DNA from: Lycium barbarum
Taxonomy: Eukaryota; Streptophyta; Magnoliopsida; Solanales; Solanaceae
Direction: 5' to 3'
DNA: 64,000 bases
Assembly: GCF_019175385.1 (NCBI RefSeq)
Contig: NC_083346.1
Coordinates: forward strand, 58,123,821-58,187,820
Shown: positions 41,817 to 53,573 of the stretch, piece after piece
How positions within the stretch are numbered: the stretch's first letter is position 1
Layout: each line of letters starts with the position of its first letter
Notes under the pieces: model-generated
What the model saw: the letters and a program-made list of their open reading frames with translations, nothing else
Databases searched by the model: none
Told to the model about the DNA's origin: nothing
Program-made: the position numbers and the translations under genes

Positions 41817-42294
41817 TGTCACGACCCAACCCCGTGGGCTGTGACTGGTATCCTAACTGGATACCCAAACGTACCTACCTGACAGAAGCGGCATACCAGA
41901 CAGATAATTCACACTAGCTGTATATGGACTTCAGCCAATACAAATGCAGTGCGCGCTATAACATACACAAACCCGAACATGCTGAAATTTCATATAGGCT
42001 GATGAGGCTAACATAACGGACAGAGTCAAAAAATCGTACGTACCTACCCGAACCGTCGCAACCCGTAACCCACATACATATCTACAGGCCTCTAACAGAC
42101 ATACAGAATCATATGACGGGACAGGGCCCCGCCGTACCCAAAACTACCATACATACAGAATATACCGATGTCAGAAGATATATACCAAAAATACACACTC
42201 CGGATCAAATGGAGCTCTCCAAAATAGCAGAATCAGTGCCCTAGACTGGCGGCGTATCTCCGGGTGCGTCTGTACCTGCGGGCATGTAACGCAG

Positions 42295-42335
42295 CCCCCG
42301 AAGAACCGGGTGTCAATACGAAAAATGTACCGAGT
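42295..42335 (-). other. Twin hairpin element in LTR D
   Basis: Plus strand: CCCCC (42295-42299) with CCGGG or GGG after GAAGAA, then CAATAC (42314-42319), loop, GTACCG (42327-42332). On the element's RNA strand CGGUAC pairs with GUAUUG using two G-U pairs. In the 5' LTR (48659-48696) the arms are CAGTAC/GTACCG and CCCCC/GGGG. Confidence 0.6.
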
Positions 42336-42339
42336 ATGT

Positions 42340-42600
42340 AAAGCGAAAATAAAACAAGTATAATCATAGTCTGAACCAGAAGTACAGAAATATAGCGGAC
42401 AGAATCATGATCAAGAATCTGAGACAGATATACAGAGTTTAGCTGGCAGAATCATCATACGAATCAGGGGCACAGAGTATGGCTGGCATAGTTGTAATCA
42501 GAGCCAGAGATACAGAAGTGTAGCGGACAGAACCATAATCCAATCGGACAGACAGAATCATGCATGCAGAGTCATACAGAGTCATATGCTTATACAGATG
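42340..42600 (-). repeat. About 41-bp degenerate tandem array in LTR D
   Basis: Units of 40-47 bases share the pattern CAGAATCAT...AATCAGAG...CACAGAGT(A)T(A)GC(T)GG. The same array is at about 48705-48965 in the other LTR, and a related one lies in the internal region (45300-45655). Confidence 0.75.
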
Positions 42601-42629
42601 CAGATAGCATATACATACATACATATATC

Positions 42630-42800
42630 AGATCCCGGCCCTCTCATGAGGGACGCGGTAACAGAACCCGGCCCTCTTAGTAAGGGACGCGGTGGACGGA
42701 CAAAATCAGATCATATGCCATCCTGGCCGCCATCCCCATACACAAATCAAAATATCATACAGATATAAACATATCCCGGCCCGCACAACGAGGGACGCGG
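42630..42800 (-). repeat. GATCCCGGCCCTC minisatellite in LTR D
   Basis: Three units read CCCGGCCCTCTCATGAGGGA or similar, each with the small hairpin CCCTC-N4-GAGGG (or a decayed form) and ACGCGGT after it. They lie at about 42634, 42667 and 42775. The unit hairpin is the same as in LTR S although flanking text differs. Counterpart at about 48996-49165. Confidence 0.75.
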
Positions 42801-44654
42801 TGAACAATGCAGAGGAATATGCACGATAACAGAACGTGGCCCAGGCGCAGTGAAGGAAGCGTTGAGGCATCCACGAACAGATTAATGAGAAACCACGTAC
42901 TTACAGATCATTATACAGACTCAATCAAACTGAAGTATGCCAAACGGCGAGTCAAATCAGAGTATTCGGATAGTGTTCATGATACGCGCCTATATCCTAC
43001 TTGGGAAGGCACGACAGATTATTACCGGAATCAGATTTCCAGATGTCAAAACCATTTTGTAGGATTTATATAAAAAGTAGTCATATCATGATCAGAATAA
43101 TAGTCCAGATGTTTCCTGTGAGAAACGGACAGAAATAGGGCAAGTTAGGTTATACAAAAGTGTCAGGGCCTTGTGGGCCCACCTCGGACCAACTTGAGGT
43201 GACATACGTAAATTACTGATCATAGACCTTATGAGGTCGTCCATAGTCATTTGGAAGCATTCCGACTCCGTTTGGGACAATTGCATACAAAAGTTCACTT
43301 TAGAGACAAGTTATAAGAAAAGTGATTCAATCTTACTGAAGGAATTGGAGCGGATTTCCATCTCGAATTCCGAGGAACGGAGTCATATTTAAGGCTCGCG
43401 GCCGAGCCTATTACGTTTAGAACATGCCTAAGAATGAAGGGATAGGCTTTACATACCTCAATTGCGCCTTATGCTCGCTTAGCTTCACTTTCAATTTCGT
43501 CTAGAATCTACAAATGGTCATGTTTACCAATCGTCAAATTCAAGCCTTTAAGAATCCAAATTTTATTACATACTTGCCTACCGAAATTTCGGCAGCATTT
43601 CCCCTATATATATAACATCCCCGAGACTTAGCTCGGCTTAATATATCAACACAGCACCCAACAACAACATCAATAACAACAACAAGTATTATAAAATACA
43701 CAATATGGCACAACTAGCCATCTTTCCGACATAACATGACATCTTTCATTCCGACCTTACATTTCCAAATCAATCTTACCATTTTCATATTCATCACTTA
43801 ACAAGGTCATTACAACATACTTCGGAGGCATATCACACCATTTTCACAAAATATTCGTAAGGTATACACAATATACAAGCTTACTACCAAAGTCATATTT
43901 TACCCACAACTTCCAATCTTTAGCATATATGTTCCTGACATATTTCTATCTTCCAACTTCATCAATGACAATCATAATTTGCCTCTTACTACTTTCATTT
44001 TCCATATTTACATAAGTTACAATAAACTTGCATGTTTTCCTACAACAACTTAACAACCATTTTTTCCTTAACAACAAGAATCATTATCCTTTCATTCACT
44101 TCACAATAACACACTTAACATACTAACAAGATTTAATTCACATTCCATCATCAACATGATGCCACACGACCATGCCTCATATTTTCCAACTTTCACTAAT
44201 TTATTCAACTTTCACTTCCAATACAATTTCCACCATAACTACAACTAGATTACCACATAAAATTCAATTCATATTTCCTACACCTTAACACACACTCACG
44301 ACCAACTTCCAAACAACACACCCACTTTACAAACTTCCATGTTTTCATAAATTCTACTCAATTCTACATACTACAACATGAACCAAACTTCATAACATAA
44401 GAAAATGAATTGATTCTTACCTTTCCTCTTCAATTTCCACTTGCCACTAAAGTTGTCCTCTTGCCAAGAAAATTGTATCACTTTGTAGAGAATCTTGCAC
44501 TTAGTAATAATCCCACAAGAAATGAATTTTTGAACCAAAGGATTTGGCTCCAAGAATTTTTTTCTCCTTTTCTTTTTTCTCATTTTCTAGCCGTGAGCTC
44601 TCTCTTTTTTTTTTCTTGTTCTTTCTTTGTTCTTCTTGAAACTTCTTTGGATAT

Positions 44655-44745
44655 AGATGACTATATAATGTCACATGGAAATTAATTAATTCCATGGACT
44701 TGGGCCATGTTGTGGCCGGTTGGGCCTCCCTTGTTTGGGCCTCAT
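44655..44745 (-). promoter_or_regulatory. Element D LTR promoter region: TGGGCC repeats and TATA
   Basis: TGGGCC occurs at 44701-44706, 44721-44726 and 44736-44741 (GGCCCA on the element's strand). CATTATATAGTC (44671-44660) follows downstream. The 5' LTR has the same at 51021-51090 with the third copy decayed. This mirrors LTR A. Confidence 0.5.
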
Positions 44746-44962
44746 TTTCTTATTTTTTTTTTGAGTCCAATTAGCTACATCTTGTAATTCATGAAGCAAG
44801 TTTCTAAAATTCCAATTTTTGCCCTTGGCCTCCTTTCGTAATTCCACACCAATGTATTCTTAGCCGACACATTCATACCAAGTAAGGTCCAAATATGGCC
44901 TCATTCATTACAAGTCAAGTTATCTCGAATTTCCCGAATATGAAAAAATGCCGGATGTAACA

Positions 44963-44998
44963 TCCTCCCCCCCTTTAAAACATTCGTCCTCGAATGTT
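44963..44998 (-). other. Element D polypurine tract and pre-PPT hairpin
   Basis: On the element's strand TTTAAAGGGGGGGAGGA (44979-44963) abuts the 3' LTR. A perfect inverted repeat AACATTCG-TCCT-CGAATGTT lies at 44979-44998. Confidence 0.88.
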
Positions 44999-46297
44999 AA
45001 ATTGACCTCGGGAGGGTTCGTTTTATAATCGTCCTTTATTGACCTTCCGATATGAATTCCTTACCAATATGATGGAGTAATTCTTCACGTTACTGACTCA
45101 TATGCCTTCATAGCGTATTTTCTCATATCCCACATAGTCATTGGGCCATGAACTATATTCTAGTAACTGATGAATGCTTTTCGCTCCTTCACAGACATTG
45201 TGTCCCTTCTTCCTTTCCTTCAAAGCTTTTCAAACATTATAATTAATATCACTTCTTGTCACACTCCTCGGTTCCTTACCACATTATCCTAATTCCAGGT
45301 CATATCAAATAGATTCATAACTGGGATCGGACGCAAAGAAGCATATCGGACAGATTCGTAATCGGAGGCAAACGTACTAAACTATGGCGGATAGATTCGT
45401 AGTCAAAGTCAGATGTATGGGAGTATGTCAGACAGATCGGTGATCAGAGTTAGACGTACAGAGATGTACCAGACAGATTCGTAATCAGAATCAGACGTAC
45501 AGAGGTGCATCAGACAGATTCGTATCCAGAGTCAATCGTACAGAGGTATATCAAACAGAAGCGTAATCGGATTTAGAAGTACAGAGGCGTAATAGGCAGA
45601 ACCTTATCAAAGTCAGAGGTGCAGAAGTATAACAGATAGAGTTTTGATTAGAATCAGATCACTCCTATTAAGGCTCCAGTGATTTACGAAAATTTCCCTT
45701 TATCGACATTTCATTGCTCACTCTGACAATTATACCACGGATTATCTCGTCAAAATCTGTTCACTCATTCACAAACTTGTTCGTCAAATTGTCATACAAA
45801 TCGTCCTACGTGTCGCTTATCGACTCTTTTGAAAGTTTTGCTTAATCACATCTCTTATCCTTCATCTTTCCTACTACCCATGCTCATTTTCTTTTCCAGA
45901 TATCGTCGCACTAGACTAACTTATAATGTAATCAGGGTTTATCTTTTTTTTTTTTGACAACATTCATATCCTCATCTCCGCTTCGTTTCATGTATTCGGT
46001 TCAGTAGAACCTTTCGTCTATCACAACATTAATCGCCGGGACTCGGCTCTTGATCCATATGGTCACTAGACGAAAATCATACACATACATATACGTTTAT
46101 TACTATCTTCCCTGCAAGCGTCTCCGACCGCTATTCAAATTGGCCCAAATTCTCGAGCGATATCACACTTCTTCTTTTCGCCCATTTAGTCCGCCTCGGT
46201 CTGCGCTACTCCTGTAAGGGCACTAGTTACTCCACACATTCTCTTTTCCTTTTAGGGTACCCCAATTTCCATTTACATCTTATATTTACACTTGTAA
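44999..46297 (-). other. Element D internal non-coding region
   Basis: No pol domain is found in any frame. The region contains CT-rich stretches, an internal tandem array (45300-45655) and a T-run (about 45942-45954). Confidence 0.7.
45300..45655 (-). repeat. 41-42 bp tandem array in element D interior
   Basis: About eight degenerate units share CAGACAGATTCGTAATCAGA followed by GTCAGACGTACAGAGGTGTA-like text. The best-preserved stretch is 45435-45550. The unit resembles that at 42340-42600 in the LTR. Confidence 0.8.
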
Positions 46298-46413
46298 AAA
46301 TTTTAGTATCCTTCCCAGGGGGTCACCCATCCCAGAATTGCTCTAGCCTTAGCACGTTTAACCTCGAAACTTTCATGCATTTGACGCGTTAAGGCTAGTA
46401 TAATTTCGTCGAC
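46298..46413 (-). ncRNA. 5S rRNA-like sequence inside element D (diverged)
   Basis: On the minus strand GGATGGGTGACCCCCTGGGA (46331-46312) differs at one base from the plant 5S rRNA box C region (GGATGGGTGACCTCCTGGGA, known). Upstream GTTAAACGTGCTAAGG (about 46366-46351) matches the box A region GTTAAGCGTGCTTGGG at 13 of 16. Text back to about 46413 (ATACTAGCCTTAA against ATACCAGCACTAA) continues the alignment, while the 3' end past GGGAAG diverges. Length and order fit a nearly whole 5S unit. Cassandra TRIM elements are known to carry 5S sequence in their LTRs. Here it lies in the interior of a gypsy element. Whether it is transcribed is unknown. Alternatives: a captured 5S pseudogene or a remnant of a Cassandra-like insertion. 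Confidence 0.7.
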
Positions 46414-46640
46414 TGCCCCGCACGACCTTTGTCACGTAATTTAGGGCAGATCGGGATCTTAGTAAATTTTCGAAAAATTCTCATAGTGGGTCCCACCCCG
46501 GGCTAAGCCATACAATTATCATATCGCCCTTCCGAATTCTCAGTGTCTATCAGGTTGACAATTACCTTACTCTTACTAATACCCAGAAGAAGAAAGTCAC
46601 ATAATATGATAAAGTATAGGCCCATTCATATACATATCCC
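46414..46640 (-). other. Element D interior between 5S-like sequence and gag stop
   Basis: It includes GGGTGGGACCCACTATGAGA (minus strand, about 46499-46480), text that may belong to the same inserted unit as the 5S-like sequence. No ORF. Confidence 0.4.
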
Positions 46641-47977
46641 TCAAGAAAAGATCACTAACATACCTGGGTGTGCACTTGAAGACGCTCCTGGGTCCTGCCG
46701 GCCGGTCAAAACAACTACGCGGTTTGTAGGACCGCTGTGACCAGAAGCTGCGCCTCGACCTCTGCCACGACTCGCAGGCGCTGGTGCTGGTGCTCCTCGC
46801 CCTGTGGGGCGTATGGCTGCCGAAGGAGAAAATGAGCCAGCAACGGACCCAGTAGGCTGGACTGAGCCTGAACCACCCTTATGCGGGCACTCTCTCACAC
46901 GATGATCTGGGCTGCCACAAAAATAACAAGCGCCTGTAGCGCGATAACACTCCCCCGGGTGGGGCCTCCCACAGTAGGAACATGGGGGCATGGATGGCCT
47001 CGACTGACCGGGACCTCTGCTGGCCTGTGAGCCTGGAATTCTGGAGCACTGGCCCGAGAACTGTGGGGGCGTACTGTGTGCTGGCTGGGACGAATATCTG
47101 TTACCCTGCCGCTGAGAAAACTCACTCTGAAATCCCCCTGAATACCCGGCCGATCTGGCTCTCTTAGGCCGGCTCCCGTCGTGACCCCTATCTGGCCGAC
47201 GTTCCCTACGTCGGTCCTCCATGCCCTGGGCGTGTGCCTGTACCCGGGCAACATGCATCCCTGGCTGAGAAGCCACCGCCAGGCAACTATCAATCAAATA
47301 AGGATCCAACCCCATCACGTACCGGTGCACCCTGTCGGCCATCTCAGCTACTATAGCGGGTGCATACCTGGCTAGTGAGTCAAGAAAGGCCTTAGTAAAC
47401 TCGGCCTATACTGCTGGGGAAGCATCGTCACCCCTAGATAGCTGCCAGGACTCATACCAGTTCGCCGCTACCTCATATAACCGATACGAAGCCAACTCGA
47501 CGGACTCAGTCGGCGAAGCCTTAATCAACCGTATCGTGCTCTCCATCTTTCTGATGAACTCTTGGGGGTCCTCTTTGGGTTTTGTCCCGGAGAACTCTGG
47601 AGGATTACATGTCAAGAACTCACGAGCCCTGAAACTTTCATATCTGTCTGCACGACCACCCCCAAATCCATGCCTGCGAACCTGCTCTGTCATCAGTGTG
47701 GTCAATAACTGAACCGCATCTCGCATGGCCCTATCCTCCGCCCCTGGCTGTGGAGCTGGAGGCTCGGGCACTGAAACCCCGGGAGCTCGCGGTGGAGCCA
47801 TCCCCTGATCAGCAGCTTCTGCTGCTCCGATCTCATCCGGTAAGGGGGGTGTAACAGATCCGGCTGACGGGGGTTCATCCTTAAGTGCTAGCTGCGCACG
47901 GGCTGGGCCCGGCTGGTTTCTCCTACCTCAACCCTCGCTTTGCCCTTCAGGGCAGTTGTTGCCTTCTTCGGAGGCAT
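46641..47977 (-). pseudogene. Element D Gag
   Basis: It starts MPPKKATTALKGK at 47977. A TAG and frameshift near 47900 precede MAPPRAPGVSVPEPP (47801), then the Gag core: REFLTCNPPEFSGTKPKEDPQ, FIRKMESTIRLIKASPTES and ANWYESWQLSRGDDASPAV. A TAG at about 47404-47406 replaces an expected Trp. About 28 residues of the core are deleted after TKAF. SLARYAPAIVAEMADRVHRY continues, then an Arg/Ser-rich linker and two zinc knuckles: CSYCGRPHPGEC (spacing 2-3-3, unusual) and CYFCGSPDHRVREC (canonical CCHC). It ends GMLVIFS, just where the protease would begin, so pol was lost at the protease boundary. Confidence 0.92.
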
Positions 47978-48154
47978 TGCTGAAAACATAACAAATCGTT
48001 AGGAGGGGATCATCCTACTAATACAGTTCTATCGCACGATCTAAGATCCAAAGAAGGGTAACATCCTAGATGTCCTGTAGCTTCCGGTTTATAGATGTGG
48101 TGCACAACACACCGATAAACAAGACTCTACTAGACACGGCCTGTAGACATTCCG
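47978..48154 (-). other. Element D leader
   Basis: Between PBS and gag start. It contains the GGAAGCTACAGGACATCTAG block conserved in leaders of B and F. No ORF. Confidence 0.6.
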
Positions 48155-48174
48155 AGGACTAACCGCTCTGATAC
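48155..48174 (-). other. Element D primer binding site
   Basis: TGGTATCAGAGCGGTTAGTC on the element's strand, six bases inside the LTR; initiator tRNA-Met type. Confidence 0.9.
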
Positions 48175-48180
48175 CACTTC

Positions 48181-51100
48181 TGTCACGACCCAACCCCGTG
48201 GGCCGTGACTGGTATCCTAACTGGATACCCAAACGTACCTACCTGATAGAAATGGCATACCAGACAGATAATTCACACTAGCTGTATACGGACTTAAGCC
48301 AATACAAATGCAGCGCGCGCTATAACATACACAAACCCGAACATGCTGAAATTTCATATAGGCTGATGAGGCTAACATAACGGACAGAGTCACAAAATCG
48401 TACGTACCTACCCGAACCGTAGCAACCCATAACCCACATACATATCTATAGGCCTCTAACAGACATACAGAATCATATGACGGGACAGGGCCCCGCCGTA
48501 CCCAGAACTACCATACATACAGAATATACCGATGTCAGAAAATATATACCAAAAGTACACACTCCGGATCAAAAGGAGCTCTCCAAAATAGCAAAATCAG
48601 TGCCCTAGACTGGCGGCGTATCTCCGGGTGCGTCTGTACCTGCGGGCATGTAACGCAGCCCCCGAAGAACCAGGGGTCAGTACGAAAAATGTACCGAGTA
48701 TGTAAAGCGAAAATAAAACAAGTATAATCATAGTCTGAACCAGAAGTACAGAAATATAGCGGACAGAATCATGATCCAGAATCTGAGACAGATATACAGA
48801 GTTTAGCTGGAAGAATCATCATACGAATCAGGGGCACAGAGTATGGCTGGCATAGTCGTAATCAGAGCCAGAGATACAGAAGTGTAGCGGACAGAACCAT
48901 AATCCAATCGGACAGACAGAATCATGCATGCAGAGTCATACAGAGTCATATGCTTATACAGATGCAGATAGCATATACATACATACATATATCAGATCCC
49001 GGCCCTCTCATGAGGGACGCGGTAACAGAACCCGGCCCTCTTAGTACGGGACGCGGTGGACGGACAGAATCAGATCATATGCCATCCTGGTCGCCATCCC
49101 CATACACAAATCATAATATCATACAGATATAAACAGATCCCGGCCCGCACACCGAGGGACGCGGTGAACAATGCAGAGGAATATGCACGATAACAGAACC
49201 TGGCCCGGGCGCAGTGAAGGAAGCGTTGAGGCATCCACGAACAGATTAATGAGAAACCACGTACTTACAGATCATTATACAGACTCAATCAAACTGAAGT
49301 ATGCCAAACGGCGAGTCAAATCAAAGTAATCGGATAGTGTTCATGATACGCGCCTATATCCTACTTGGGAAGGCACGACAGATTATTACCGGAATCAAAT
49401 TTCCAGATGTCAAAACCATTTTGTAGGATTTATATAAAACGTAGTCATATCATGATCAGAATAATAGTCCAGATGTTGCCTGTGAGAAACGGACAGAAAT
49501 AGGGCAAGTTAGGTTTATACAAAAGTGTTAGGGCCTTGTGGGCCCACCTCCGACCAACTTGAGGCGACATACGTAAATTACTGATAATAGACCTTATGAG
49601 GTCGTCCATAGTCATTTGGAAGCATTCCGACTCCGTTTGGGACAATTGCATACAAAAGTTCACTTTAGAGACAAGTTATAAAAAAAGTGATTCAATCTTA
49701 CTGAAGGAATTGGAGCGGATTTCCATCTCGAATTCCGAGGAACGGAGTCATATTTAAGGCTCGCGGCCGAGCCTATTATGTTTAGAACATGCCTAAGAAT
49801 GAAGGGGTAGGCTTTACATACCTCAATTGCGCCTTATGCTCGCTTAGCTTCACTTTCAATTTCGTCCAGAATCTACAAATGGTCATGTTTACCAATCGTC
49901 AAATTCAAGCCTTTAAGAATCCAAATTTTATTACATACTTGCCTACCGAAATTTCGGCAGCATTTCCCCTATATATATAACATCCCCGAGACTTAGCTCG
50001 GCTTAATATATCAACACAGCACCCAACAACAACATCAATAACAACAACAAGTATTATAAAATACACAATATGGCACAACTAGCCATCTTTCCGACATAAC
50101 ATGACATCTTTCATTCCGACCTTACGTTTCCAAATCAATCTTACCATTTTCATATTCATCACTTAACAAGGTCATTACAACATACTTCGGAGGCATATCA
50201 CACCATTTTCACAAAATATTCGTAAAGTATACACAATATACAAGCTTACTACCAAAGGCATATTTTACCCACAACTTCCAATCTTTAGCATATATGTTCC
50301 TGACATATTTCTATCTTCCAACTTCATCAATGACAATCATAATTTGCCTCTTACTACTTTCATTTTCCATATTTACAAAAGTTACAATAAACTTGCATGT
50401 TTTCCTACAACAACTTAACAACCATTTTTTCCTTAACAACAAGAATCATTATCCTTTCATTCACTTCACAATAACACACTTAACATACTAACAAGATTTA
50501 ATTCACATTCCATCATCAACATGATGCCACACGGCCATGCCTCATATTTTCCAACTTTCACTAATTTATTCAACTTTCACTTCCAATACAATTTCCACCA
50601 TAACTACAACTAGATTACCACATAAAATTCAATTCATATTTCCTACACCTTAACACACACTCACGGCCAACTTCCAAACAACACACCCACTTTACAAACT
50701 TCCATGTTTTCATAAATTCTACTCAATTCTACATACTACAACATGAACCAAACTTCATAACATAAGAAAATGAATTGATTCTTACCTTTCCTCTTCAATT
50801 TCCACTTGCCACTAAAGTTGTCCTCTTGCCAAGAAAATTGTATCACTTTGTAGAGAATCTTGCACTTAGTAATAATCCCACAAGAAATGGATTTTTGAAC
50901 CAAAGGATTTGGCTCCAAGAATTTTTTTCTCCTTTTCTTTTCTCTCTTTCTCTTGCCGTGAGCTCTTTTTTTTTTCTTGTTCTTTCTTTGTTCTTCTTGA
51001 AACTTCTTTGGATATAGATGACTATATAATGTCACATGGAAATTAATTAATTCCATGGACTTGGGCCATGTTGTGGCCGGTTGGGCCTCCCTTGTTTAGG

Positions 51101-51320
51101 CCTCATTTTCTTTTTTTTTTTAGTCCAATTAGCTACATCTTGTAATTCATGAAGCAAGTTTCCAAAATTCGAATTTTTGCCCTTGGCCTCCTTTCGTAAT
51201 TCCACACCAATGTATTCTTAGCCGACACATTCATACCAAGTAAGGTCCAAATATGGCCTCATTCATTACAAGTCAAGTTATCTCGAATTTCCTGAATATG
51301 CGAAAATGTCGGATGTAACA
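48181..51320 (-). repeat. Element D 5' LTR (3,140 bp)
   Basis: Partner of 41817-44962 along its full length with the same landmarks: twin hairpins 48659-48696, arrays 48705-49165, mid-LTR motif 49949-49967, TATA 51030-51021. Confidence 0.94.
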
Positions 51321-53470
51321 CTAGTACTATGATGATTGCTAGGAATTTGTAGGCTGAAACTATTAGCACTGCATGTTACATACTGGATAGAGGCAAGAAT
51401 AGATCTCTTTTAAAGAATACTCCCTATGAGTTACTTAAAAGAAGAAAGCCCAACATCACTCACTTAACAGAATTTGGATGTAGATGTTTCATCCACAATA
51501 ATGGAAATGACCTTTTAGGAAAATTTGAAGCCAGAAGTGATGAGGGAGTTTTTGTGGGCTACTCAGAGCATAGTTAAGCATATAGTGTATTTAACAAAAG
51601 AACTATGTGTATAGATGAGACTGTGCATGTTATTTTTGTTGAATCCAGTATTATATCTGAGAAACAGGTGCAGGATGATGATGAGGATCCTATATTCAGC
51701 CATACCACCGACTCAAATAGCAAGCCAAACAGTGGTAATTAAGCAGGTGACTTACTTGATGAACCAAGTTCATCAACCAATGAGCAATCTGGCACACACA
51801 CAGGGGGAACGTCTGATGAAACCCCTGTGAATCCGGTTCACCTGATGAATCTCAAAATGCAAATACTAGAAAAATTCAGGGTTTAGCTCTAAAGCGATAC
51901 AAATATCAGGGATCTCATCCCATTGATAATGTTCTGATAGACCTAAATTTTGGAATAACGACCAAATCTGGCTTGATGAATTTATTTTCTTTTAATGATT
52001 TCATATCTATTTTTGAGCGAAAGAACGTTAATAAAGCTTTGCATGATGCATATTGGATTGTTGTTATACAGGAGGAGCTTAATCAGTTTGAAAGAAATAA
52101 GGTATGGCAGCTTGATCCCTGGCCAAAGAATAGAATAATAATAGCCACCAAATGGGTGTTCCGGAACAAGTTGGATAAACATGGAACAGTTACAAGGAAC
52201 AAGACATGCTTGGTCGTCCAAGGGTACAATCATAGACTATGATGAAACTTTTGTGCCATTGACAAGACTAGAAGCAATAAGACTCTTCATAGCCTTTGTT
52301 GCGCACATGGAATTCACAGTCCATCATATAGATCTGAAAAGTGCCTTCAAAATGGGAACTTGAGAGAAGAAGTGTATGTCAAACAACCTCCAAGGTTTGA
52401 AGATGCTGAATATCCTGATCATGTTTACAAACTTGATAAGGCTCTTTATAGGCTCAAACAAGCTCCAAGGGCATGGTATGAAATATTATCAAAATTTCTC
52501 TTGGCACATGGTCACACAAGAAATAATATTGTCAACACACTATTTTTAAAGGTCAAAGGAAAGAACTTGTTGATTGTGCAGGTCTAAGTGGATGACATCA
52601 TTTTTGGAGCAACAAGTGAATCCTTGTCCAATGAATTTGCTATAATGATAGGGGGTGAATTTGAGATAAGCATGATGGAAGAACCCAACTTCTTCATAAG
52701 TTTATAAATTAAACAAACCTCAACTGGCACAATGATCCTTCAGTAAATTTATGTCAAGGAACTTCTCAAAAGGTTCAAAATGGAAGATGTGAAGGTAATT
52801 GACACTCCTATTGGTACTGCCACAAAACTTGATCTTGATGAACTTGGTTCATCCGTTGAGCTAAAATTGTATAGAGGTATGATTGGTTCTCTTTTCTACC
52901 TCACTGCCAGTAGATCTGACATAGTATTTTGTGAGGGACTTTGTGCAAGATTTGAATCCAATCCTAATGAGTCCCACCTAAAAGTTTTACAAAGAATCTT
53001 GAGGTACCTAAAAGGAACAAGTGATTTAGGATTGTGTTACACAAAAGGTAGAAGTTTCAATCTAGTTGGATATGCTGATGCTCATTATGTAGGATATTTG
53101 GTGGATAAAAAGAGTGCTATAGGTATGACATACTTCATTGGATTATATTTGTTCTCATAGGCCACCAAGAAGCAAAACTTGTGGCCTTATCTACTTCTGA
53201 GGCTGGGTATGTGGCAGCTGCTTCTTGTTGTGCTCAGTTACTATAGATCAAGCAGCAATTAAAGGATTTTGGTATGGAAATTGACAGTATTCCCATTTTT
53301 TGTGATAACACAAGTGCCATTAACATTGCAAAAAGAACATGTTCAGCATAAGAGAACCACACATATTGATATAAGACACCAACTTTTGAGAGATAATGTT
53401 GAAAAAGGTCTTATAATTTCAATAAAGGCTGCATGTAACCACCAATATCCATTAAAGAGCCTTTTGCAAT
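51321..53470 (+). pseudogene. Element H integrase end, reverse transcriptase and RNase H
   Basis: After CTAGT the copia integrase continues (TMMIARNL, then YELLKRRKPNITHLTEFGCR). An acidic, Ser-rich linker follows (51640-51870). RT: WVFRNKLDKHGTVTRNK (52155-52205), DYDETFVPLTRLEAIRLFIA, VHHIDLKSAF (catalytic Asp), EEVYVKQPPRFED, YRLKQAPRAWYE and VDDIIFGAT at about 52588-52614 (YVDD motif, a TAA just before it). RNase H: LYRGMIGSLFYLTASRSDI, LRYLKGTSDLGLCY, NLVGYADAHYVG (the usual ADAD/W reads ADAH), then broken to about 53470. At least six stops or frameshifts. Confidence 0.92.
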
Positions 53471-53573
53471 GATGAATCCTTTTTGAAAAACTCCAACCAT
53501 CATGTCAGTCTTTTCCCAAGACTCGCACATGGTCTAAAAGTCCTTGAAACAAGCATTCTAACCCCTACCAACT
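53471..53573. other. Short stretch between copia H and LTR G
   Basis: No feature is recognised. CAACT (53569-53573) would be G's left target copy, but no partner is seen. Confidence 0.4.

Larger units (their letters stand above)
41817..44962 (-). repeat. Element D 3' LTR (3,146 bp)
   Basis: TGTCACGACCCAACC...GGATGTAACA on the plus strand. Plus-strand landmarks: twin hairpins (42295-42335), GACAGAATC-type array (42340-42600), CCCTC-N4-GAGGG units (42630-42800), mid-LTR motif (43585-43603), TATA (44670-44660 on the element's strand) and TGGGCC repeats (44701-44741). By eye the first 335 bases differ from the other LTR at about 12 positions; later parts differ less. Confidence 0.93.
41817..51320 (-). 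mobile_element. Element D: gag-only, large non-autonomous gypsy element nested in copia H
   Basis: It is 9,504 bp with LTRs of 3,146 (41817-44962) and 3,140 bp (48181-51320), a tRNA-Met-type PBS (48174-48155), gag (47977-46641) and a PPT (44963-44978). The 1.68 kb between gag and PPT, where pol should be, holds no protease, RT or integrase. It contains a 5S rRNA-like sequence and a tandem array related to repeats inside its own LTR. The LTRs look very similar over most of their length. Its LTR is related to LTR A. Mobility would need enzymes from another element (inference). Confidence 0.92.
41451..53573 (+). mobile_element. Element H: SIRE-like Ty1/copia fragment, interrupted by element D
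   Basis: Plus-strand integrase (41451-41816) continues at 51321 after element D, followed by RT and RNase H to about 53470. Domain order integrase-RT-RNase H is that of Ty1/copia. Text such as FGCRCFIHNNGNDLLGKF and GVFVGYSEHS...AYSVFNKRT resembles the SIRE/Maximus group (known family style). Both ends are missing: the left begins abruptly in integrase and the right is cut by LTR G. Confidence 0.87.
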
